This document shows positions 6,769 through 10,619 of a DNA stretch of 10,619 nucleotides, piece by piece (position 1 is the first letter of the stretch; every line of letters begins with the position of its first letter). Source of the DNA: Alphaproteobacteria bacterium UBA6544 (GTDB taxonomy: Bacteria > Pseudomonadota > Alphaproteobacteria > UBA8366). Where the stretch lies: the NCBI GenBank assembly GCA_002434595.1, contig DJKK01000309.1, forward strand, positions 1 to 10,619, read 5' to 3'. Both the position numbers and the translations under genes were made by a program. The notes beneath the pieces were generated by a model that did not search any database, was not told where the DNA came from, and was given only the letters and a program-made list of their open reading frames with translations.

Positions 6769-8436
6769 ATGGCTGCGAACCAGATCACCGGCCGTTCGGC
6801 GTTTCTTTCACTACTGAAAGGGCAAGGCATTACGCATCTCTTCGGTAATCCGGGAACCACCGAATTGCCGATCATGCATGCTTTGAAAGATCACCCAGAT
6901 CTAACCTACGTAATGGGCATGCAAGAATCCGTTGTCGTGGCCATGGCTGACGGGTTTTCTCGGGCCTCTGGACAATTGGTCGCCTGCAATGTGCACGTGG
7001 CACCCGGTCTCGGAAACGCGATGGGGTCGCTCTACAATTGCAAGTTCACCGGTACACCGCTCATCATCACCGCGGGGCAGCAGGAGCTGGGGCACGGTCT
7101 TACGGAACCATTGCTCTATGATTCTCTGGTGCCTATGGCGGAGCCGCTGGTGAAATGGGCGACGGAAATCACGCGCCTCGAGGATATGCCCCGCATCGTT
7201 CATCGCGCCGCCAAGATTGCGATGACACCGCCGACCGGCCCGGTATTCCTGTCTTTGCCGGGCGATATTCTGAATAACGAATCTGGCATCGACCTGGGCT
7301 CGGCCACACGTGTCGACACTCGAAACCGCCCGTCTGACGACGTGCTCGAGCAAATCGCGGAACGGCTATTGCGGGCCGAAAATCCCGTCATGATCTGTGG
7401 CAATGAGGTCGTCACCAGCGATGCGCTTGCCGAAGCGAGTGCGTTCGCGTCCACGCTTGGCGCGACCGTATATCAGCAGACCGTCCCCTATGGGGCACAT
7501 TTCCTCTCAGAGCATCCGTGTTTCATGGGCAGCCTTTCGCGCAGCCAGAAGCAAGTTCGTAGTGTTCTGGAGCCATTTGATCTGATGGTCGTCGTGGGAG
7601 CGGATGTGCTCCGTATGTCTGTCTGGGATGAGGTCGATCCCATGCCAGATGGATTGCCAATCGTGCAGATTGGCTTGAACGACTGGGAGATGGGCAAGAA
7701 CTATCCGACAGAACTGGCGATCGGCAGTGACGTGCGCGAGACTTTGAAGGCGCTCATCCCGTTCTTGAAGGAGAAAGGGGGCTCTGCCCTTGCGGATGCA
7801 GCCGAGAAGCGCATCGCCGCACTAACGGATAAGAATTGGGCGGCCAATCGCGGGAAACTCATTGAAAGCATCAGTGATGCGGGCAGCGGAACGCCGATTG
7901 ATCCGGACTGGCTGATGCTGAAAATCACGGAAGCGCTGCCGGAGAATGCGATCGTCGTCAACGAGGGTGTCACGGCGACGAGGTACCTAAACGATCTGCG
8001 GCCCTATCGTGATCGCTACGACTATCACGGCCTTGCTTCCGGTGGGATCGGCTGGGGAATTGCCGCCGCTGTTGGGGTTCAGCTGGCTCATCCGGAACGC
8101 CCAGTATGTGCGATCATAGGTGACGGTAGTTCGATGTACAGTATTCAGGCCCTTTGGAGTGCTGCCAACCAGAAGTTGCCAATGACTTACGTCATCGTGA
8201 ACAACGGCGGCTATAGGATCATCAAGCAGCGGCTTCTGTCGTTTCACAAGAACGATCATTTCATCGGAATGGACTTCAAGGAACCGGAAGTAAATTTCGC
8301 GGCTCTAGCGAATTCTATGGGCGTGAAGGCGGAACGCGTCGAAGATCCGGGCGGCTTGCGCGACGCTTTGGATCGCGCGCTTGCGAACAGCAGCGGACCC
8401 AACCTCGTCGAAGTTATCTGCGACGGCAGTGTCTGA
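6769..8436 (+). CDS. Thiamine-diphosphate-dependent 2-oxo acid decarboxylase, benzoylformate decarboxylase-like, 555 aa
   Basis: The three-domain TPP enzyme layout is clear. The N-terminal pyrimidine-binding domain has FGNPGTTELP (25-34), the cofactor-activating glutamate Glu53 in MGMQES, and His76 in NVHVAPGLGNAMG. The central domain carries GPVFLSLPGD (157-166) and His249 in EHPCFMG, matching the second active-site histidine of benzoylformate decarboxylase. The C-terminal domain has the TPP/Mg motif GDGSS (451-455) ending in NN at 478-479. MdlC has Ser26 where this protein has Thr30, so the substrate pocket differs and the substrate may not be benzoylformate. Expected reaction: non-oxidative decarboxylation of a 2-oxo acid to an aldehyde in the cytosol, or a carboligation. 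ATG 6769 follows GAAAGGG; the frame is open back to 6655, but that part covers the leader terminator and has no family similarity. Confidence 0.9.
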   Translation: MAANQITGRSAFLSLLKGQGITHLFGNPGTTELPIMHALKDHPDLTYVMGMQESVVVAMADGFSRASGQLVACNVHVAPGLGNAMGSLYNCKFTGTPLIITAGQQELGHGLTEPLLYDSLVPMAEPLVKWATEITRLEDMPRIVHRAAKIAMTPPTGPVFLSLPGDILNNESGIDLGSATRVDTRNRPSDDVLEQIAERLLRAENPVMICGNEVVTSDALAEASAFASTLGATVYQQTVPYGAHFLSEHPCFMGSLSRSQKQVRSVLEPFDLMVVVGADVLRMSVWDEVDPMPDGLPIVQIGLNDWEMGKNYPTELAIGSDVRETLKALIPFLKEKGGSALADAAEKRIAALTDKNWAANRGKLIESISDAGSGTPIDPDWLMLKITEALPENAIVVNEGVTATRYLNDLRPYRDRYDYHGLASGGIGWGIAAAVGVQLAHPERPVCAIIGDGSSMYSIQALWSAANQKLPMTYVIVNNGGYRIIKQRLLSFHKNDHFIGMDFKEPEVNFAALANSMGVKAERVEDPGGLRDALDRALANSSGPNLVEVICDGSV

Positions 8437-8531
8437 CGTTCTGTTTCTAGTGACTGCGGTGGGGCGGGTTTAGTTTTCTATTGCGTTTCGTACCGAGGGA
8501 CTTGAACAAATGGTCTGGGAAAGTATTACGG

Positions 8532-8740
8532 GGTAGATACGTATATACCTCGCTTGAGGCGCCCATCGTCGAAGAGAAGCCACCAGTACGGACAAGCTTG
8601 GCGCTACAGGCGTTGTGTCATGTGGGGAAAGTGATTTGGAGGCTGCGCATAAGTTGGCGTAGGATGTCAAGTCAATCTCTGGCGTCTGGTCCATGCCTGT
8701 TTGAATCCGGTTCGAACCCTTCCTGCGTGGCGGTCATGCA
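8532..8740 (+). pseudogene. Possible fragment of an aldehyde dehydrogenase gene
   Basis: In one frame, 8532-8582 reads GRYVYTSLEAPIVEEKPP, which recalls the segment before EEIFGP in aldehyde dehydrogenases. In another frame, 8588-8740 reads DKLGATGVVSCGESDLEA and continues AAHKLA, a TAG at 8660, DVKSISGVW, a TGA at 8702, and RFEPFLRGGH. This resembles the family's order of 'YGL...VW..D...A...A..l..G.VW.N...PFGG'. The match is short and broken by two stops and a frame change, so I hold it weakly. It would fit the context, because an aldehyde dehydrogenase commonly follows a 2-oxo acid decarboxylase. Confidence 0.3.
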
Positions 8741-8935
8741 TTGAAGACCTTCTTGGACAAAAGAAAACTCAGCGAGAAAGACATCGCCCATATGTTTAGC
8801 GACTTTGGCGGAATGTACGGAAATTGCCCAATCGATGATTTCGTTCCGGGCGGACTTTCAAGCCATGCCCGTGCATTCCGTATCCTGTCCTACGAGGCGC
8901 GAATAACACGGGAAATCGGGAACCTAAATTGTTGA
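8741..8935 (+). pseudogene. Possible C-terminal fragment of an acyl-CoA dehydrogenase gene
   Basis: A 64-codon frame opens at TTG 8741 after an in-frame TGA at 8702 and ends at TGA 8933-8935. It has no good ribosome site. Its end reads DFGGMYGNCPIDDF, then HARAFRIL and ITREIGNLNC. This follows the order seen at the C-terminus of acyl-CoA dehydrogenases: a 'GG.GY...P..R' stretch, then 'RDAR..RI..GTSEI.REII'. The GTSE and second Ile positions are not preserved (SYEAR, ITREIG). I read it as an eroded tail of such a gene with the rest missing. It could instead be an unrelated small protein. Confidence 0.35.
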
Positions 8936-9142
8936 TAATCGCTTATGACGCTTTTCGCAGTTCACTGGATGCACCTATCCACTTGGTAGTTTGCAGTTAA
9001 ACTGTAGATTACATCGTTTGGAAGCCAATGCTAAACTACTCTATTACGAAAGGTATCGGTTAGTAATTTTTATGGCAATTTTTGACCCGGAACAGTAAAT
9101 GCTAAGGGAAGTTATCTTCGTCTGCAGAAATGTTACACTAAC

Positions 9143-9171
9143 TTAACAGTTTCATAACATCGCAATATATA
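9143..9171 (+). promoter_or_regulatory. Sigma-70-like promoter
   Basis: TTAACA (9143-9148) and TATATA (9166-9171) are separated by exactly 17 bases, matching five of six and four of six consensus positions. It points rightwards, away from any + strand gene in the window, so the transcript would be a short RNA or run antisense into chrR. AT-rich sequence produces such matches by chance, so confidence is low. Confidence 0.3.
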
Positions 9172-9207
9172 GGTCGTTATTAGATAGAAGGCGCACGTTT
9201 TTTTATT

Positions 9208-9244
9208 GGGGGGAATTGCACCGCGTGTGTGAAACCCTCCTTTT
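9208..9244 (+). terminator. Terminator-like hairpin in the intergenic region left of chrR
   Basis: GGGGGG (9208-9213) pairs with CCCTCC (9235-9240) with one G-U. An inner stem 9216-9221 with 9227-9232 continues the helix past an AA/AA internal loop, and TTTT (9241-9244) follows on the + strand. Read in the chrR direction, the hairpin is not followed by Ts, so it fits a + strand transcript better than chrR termination. Confidence 0.35.
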
Positions 9245-9328
9245 CGCGAACGTAGCGACACACAACTAACTTCGTTTTGATTTAAAAAATGTGGATTCAG
9301 GCGATCTTTTTATTGGTAAAATTTACGA

Positions 9329-9988
9329 TCAGATGCCGATAAGCGGCTGCACAACACGAGCGGCTATACTACTGAAGCGAAGCGGTGCATCCGTAACGGC
9401 TAGGCAAATGCAGTCTTCGCCGGCTGCCGCGTATGGTTGGTGTTCTAGAGTTTCACTCGCCTCTTGCAAGTCGCCACGCGCATATTGGCCGGTCGTATCA
9501 GTAAATACACCGTGCAGCACGAGCGTTAGCTCCAGCCCGCCGTGAGTGTGCGACGGGACGGGTTTTCCCGCAGGGATTCGGAGTAATCGAACAGACGTCT
9601 CATCTTCTCCTGTTGAAATAAGGCATTGATAGGCGCCTAAGCCAAGTCGCCGCCATGGAACTTGGTCGAGATCGCCGCCAACGTACCGGCGAAGCGGTTC
9701 GGGCAAGACGGGTGAAGAAATAGACGCCCTCGGCGCGGGCACGTCATCTAGTCGGTCTACCTCAGCTAAAGGTACGCTAATTAAGTCGGGTAACCTGTCC
9801 CCCGAAAGCGGAGTTGGTTTAAGCTCCTCCAAAAAGGCCGCTCCGATGGCTTCGAAATCCCGTACAACCTGGCGGCATTCGGGACAAAGCGCCAAGTGTG
9901 CAGCGATCGCAACGCTCCATCCTTCTCTCAAAGCTCCTGATGCATAATCGAGCAGAAGCGCTTCACTTGGATGATGTTCGATGTTCAT
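9329..9988 (-). CDS. chrR: ChrR-type zinc anti-sigma factor with C-terminal cupin domain, 219 aa
   Basis: ChrR holds its cognate ECF sigma factor inactive in the cytosol and releases it on stress, classically singlet oxygen or organic peroxide. The N-terminal anti-sigma domain has His6, His31, Cys35 and Cys38 (HLALCPEC), the same numbering as the zinc ligands of Rhodobacter ChrR. The C-terminal cupin has HTHGGLELTLVLHG with His147, His149 and Glu153, plus His183, a spacing that matches the second zinc site of that protein. Length is normal and both domains look intact, so a full stress-sensing protein is expected. The start ATG 9986-9988 overlaps the sigma stop as ATGA and has GGAG eight bases upstream, so translation is coupled to rpoE. 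The pair is normally autoregulated from the rpoE promoter, which is beyond the window. Confidence 0.93.
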   Translation of the reverse strand: MNIEHHPSEALLLDYASGALREGWSVAIAAHLALCPECRQVVRDFEAIGAAFLEELKPTPLSGDRLPDLISVPLAEVDRLDDVPAPRASISSPVLPEPLRRYVGGDLDQVPWRRLGLGAYQCLISTGEDETSVRLLRIPAGKPVPSHTHGGLELTLVLHGVFTDTTGQYARGDLQEASETLEHQPYAAAGEDCICLAVTDAPLRFSSIAARVVQPLIGI

Positions 9989-10518
9989 TCTTCTTCTCCG
10001 ATCTCACTACGGATACGCTGGACTGCTAGCCGGATGCGAGATTTTACAGTACCGAGAGGGATACCCAATTTTTTAGCAATTTCCGCATGTGGGATATCTT
10101 CAAAAAAAGCGAGCTTAAGCACTTCTTGTTGTTCAGGTGGAAGCGCCGCAACTCGGCCACGGATCCGTATTGCTTCTTGTGCCGCAGAAACAGTTTCGAT
10201 TGCCGCTTTTGGCGCGTCTGGAACAAGCGCTGGATCGTTCGGGTCGAGTTCGGGGCGTATAGTCTTGCGAACTAAATCTATTCGAGCGTTTCGAGCAATG
10301 GCGAAAATCCACGTGGAAGCGGACGCTTTCTTCGGATCGTATTGGTGGGCTTTGCGCCAAACATTTAACATTGCCTCCTGAACCGCTTCTTCCGCTTGAT
10401 CCGGGCTCGCTCCCCTTGCTTGAAGATAGGATTTGACCCGTGGAGCAAAATGATCAAAGAGTGATTGGAAGGCACTTCGGTCCTGAGAGTCCCCGACCGC
10501 AACCAGAGATTTTTCCAT
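9985..10518 (-). CDS. rpoE: ECF RNA polymerase sigma factor, RpoE/ECF11-like; start uncertain
   Basis: From the chosen start the protein is 177 aa. Sigma region 2 spans about 13-86, with FDHFAPRVKSYL, the AEEAVQEAMLNVWRKA segment and TWIFAIARNARIDLVRK. Region 4 spans about 126-172, with ALPPEQQEVLKLAFFEDIPH and the helix-turn-helix AEIAKKLGIPLGTVKSRI. It directs polymerase to stress-response promoters when released by ChrR. I chose ATG 10516-10518 because homology to RpoE starts there, but its ribosome site is weak. The frame is open to the window edge through TTG 10611 with a basic, Ser/Lys-rich leader (including SAAPKKGKVF), so the real start could be further upstream or outside. It overlaps chrR by four bases. 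I saw no close match to the Rhodobacter RpoE promoter consensus in the intergenic regions here. Confidence 0.9.
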   Translation of the reverse strand: MEKSLVAVGDSQDRSAFQSLFDHFAPRVKSYLQARGASPDQAEEAVQEAMLNVWRKAHQYDPKKASASTWIFAIARNARIDLVRKTIRPELDPNDPALVPDAPKAAIETVSAAQEAIRIRGRVAALPPEQQEVLKLAFFEDIPHAEIAKKLGIPLGTVKSRIRLAVQRIRSEIGEEE

Positions 10519-10619
10519 TTCGTCGAAAACTTTTCCCTTTTTAGGAGCCGCCGATTTGGATCCGATACCTAGCTTGTCCGATTGCCTGCTTTGCGACTTT
10601 CGCAGGGGCAAAACAGACA

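Larger units (their letters stand above)
8936..9328. other. AT-rich non-coding stretch
   Basis: No reading frame with protein-like character was seen on either strand. Base composition is visibly richer in A and T than in the flanking genes (many runs such as AATTTTTATGG, TATATA, TTTAAAAAA). It contains the promoter-like and hairpin elements listed separately, a TTCGCGAA palindrome at 9243-9250, and a GTAAA-A-TTTAC palindrome at 9316-9326 just past the chrR stop. Confidence 0.6.

Noticed and set aside
6901..7353. - strand frame of 150 codons opposite the TPP enzyme
   Set aside because: It is antisense to the conserved N-terminal TPP domain and resembles no family.
1716..8436. Oxalate degradation (formyl-CoA transferase plus oxalyl-CoA decarboxylase)
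   Set aside because: The TPP enzyme has benzoylformate decarboxylase-like motifs (FGNPG, conserved His76 and His249) and lacks the oxalyl-CoA decarboxylase N-terminal pattern.
8695..8730. tRNA-like T-loop (GGTTCGAACCC)
   Set aside because: The flanking bases do not form a five-base T-stem, and no acceptor, D or anticodon arms can be placed around it.
8936..9328. CRISPR array, insertion sequence or phage attachment site
   Set aside because: No spaced direct repeats, terminal inverted repeats, transposase frame or target duplication could be seen.

Overview
The window looks like chromosomal DNA from a Gram-negative proteobacterium, most likely an alphaproteobacterium. The main clue is the RpoE-ChrR type sigma/anti-sigma pair at the right end. 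Moderately GC-rich coding sequence, GTG/TTG starts and the mix of catabolic enzyme families agree with this. I have no taxonomic marker gene, so this is an inference.

Layout from left to right. (1) Positions 1-1714, + strand: the 3' part of a YcbL-type metallo-beta-lactamase-fold hydrolase, then a 12-TM-type MFS transporter 9 bp downstream. (2) Positions 1716-2918, - strand: a family III CoA-transferase, convergent with the transporter and separated by one base. (3) Positions 3015-4376, + strand: a nearly full-length TTC38-like tetratricopeptide gene destroyed by three in-frame stops and three frameshifts. (4) Positions 4377-4761: no intact gene, only two tiny overlapping frames that may be a remnant, and a hairpin. 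(5) Positions 4762-5799, + strand: a PdxA2-type dehydrogenase. (6) Positions 5813-6601, - strand: an atypical short-chain dehydrogenase that lacks the usual Tyr/Lys pair. (7) Positions 6769-8436, + strand: a thiamine-diphosphate enzyme resembling benzoylformate decarboxylase, preceded by a terminator-like leader. (8) Positions 8437-9328: no intact gene; possible fragments of an aldehyde dehydrogenase and an acyl-CoA dehydrogenase, then an AT-rich stretch with a promoter-like and a terminator-like element. (9) Positions 9329-10518 or beyond, - strand: chrR and rpoE, translationally coupled.

The middle of the window reads as a small-molecule catabolic island. An MFS importer, a CoA-transferase, a PdxA2-type oxidative decarboxylase, an SDR and a 2-oxo acid decarboxylase could together take up and degrade a hydroxy- or oxo-carboxylate. 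The substrate cannot be named from sequence. The genes alternate in strand and so are not one operon, and decayed genes lie between them, so the island seems to be under erosion or rearrangement. The rpoE-chrR pair is a separate stress-response unit; its promoter lies outside the window, and I saw no obvious target promoter within it.
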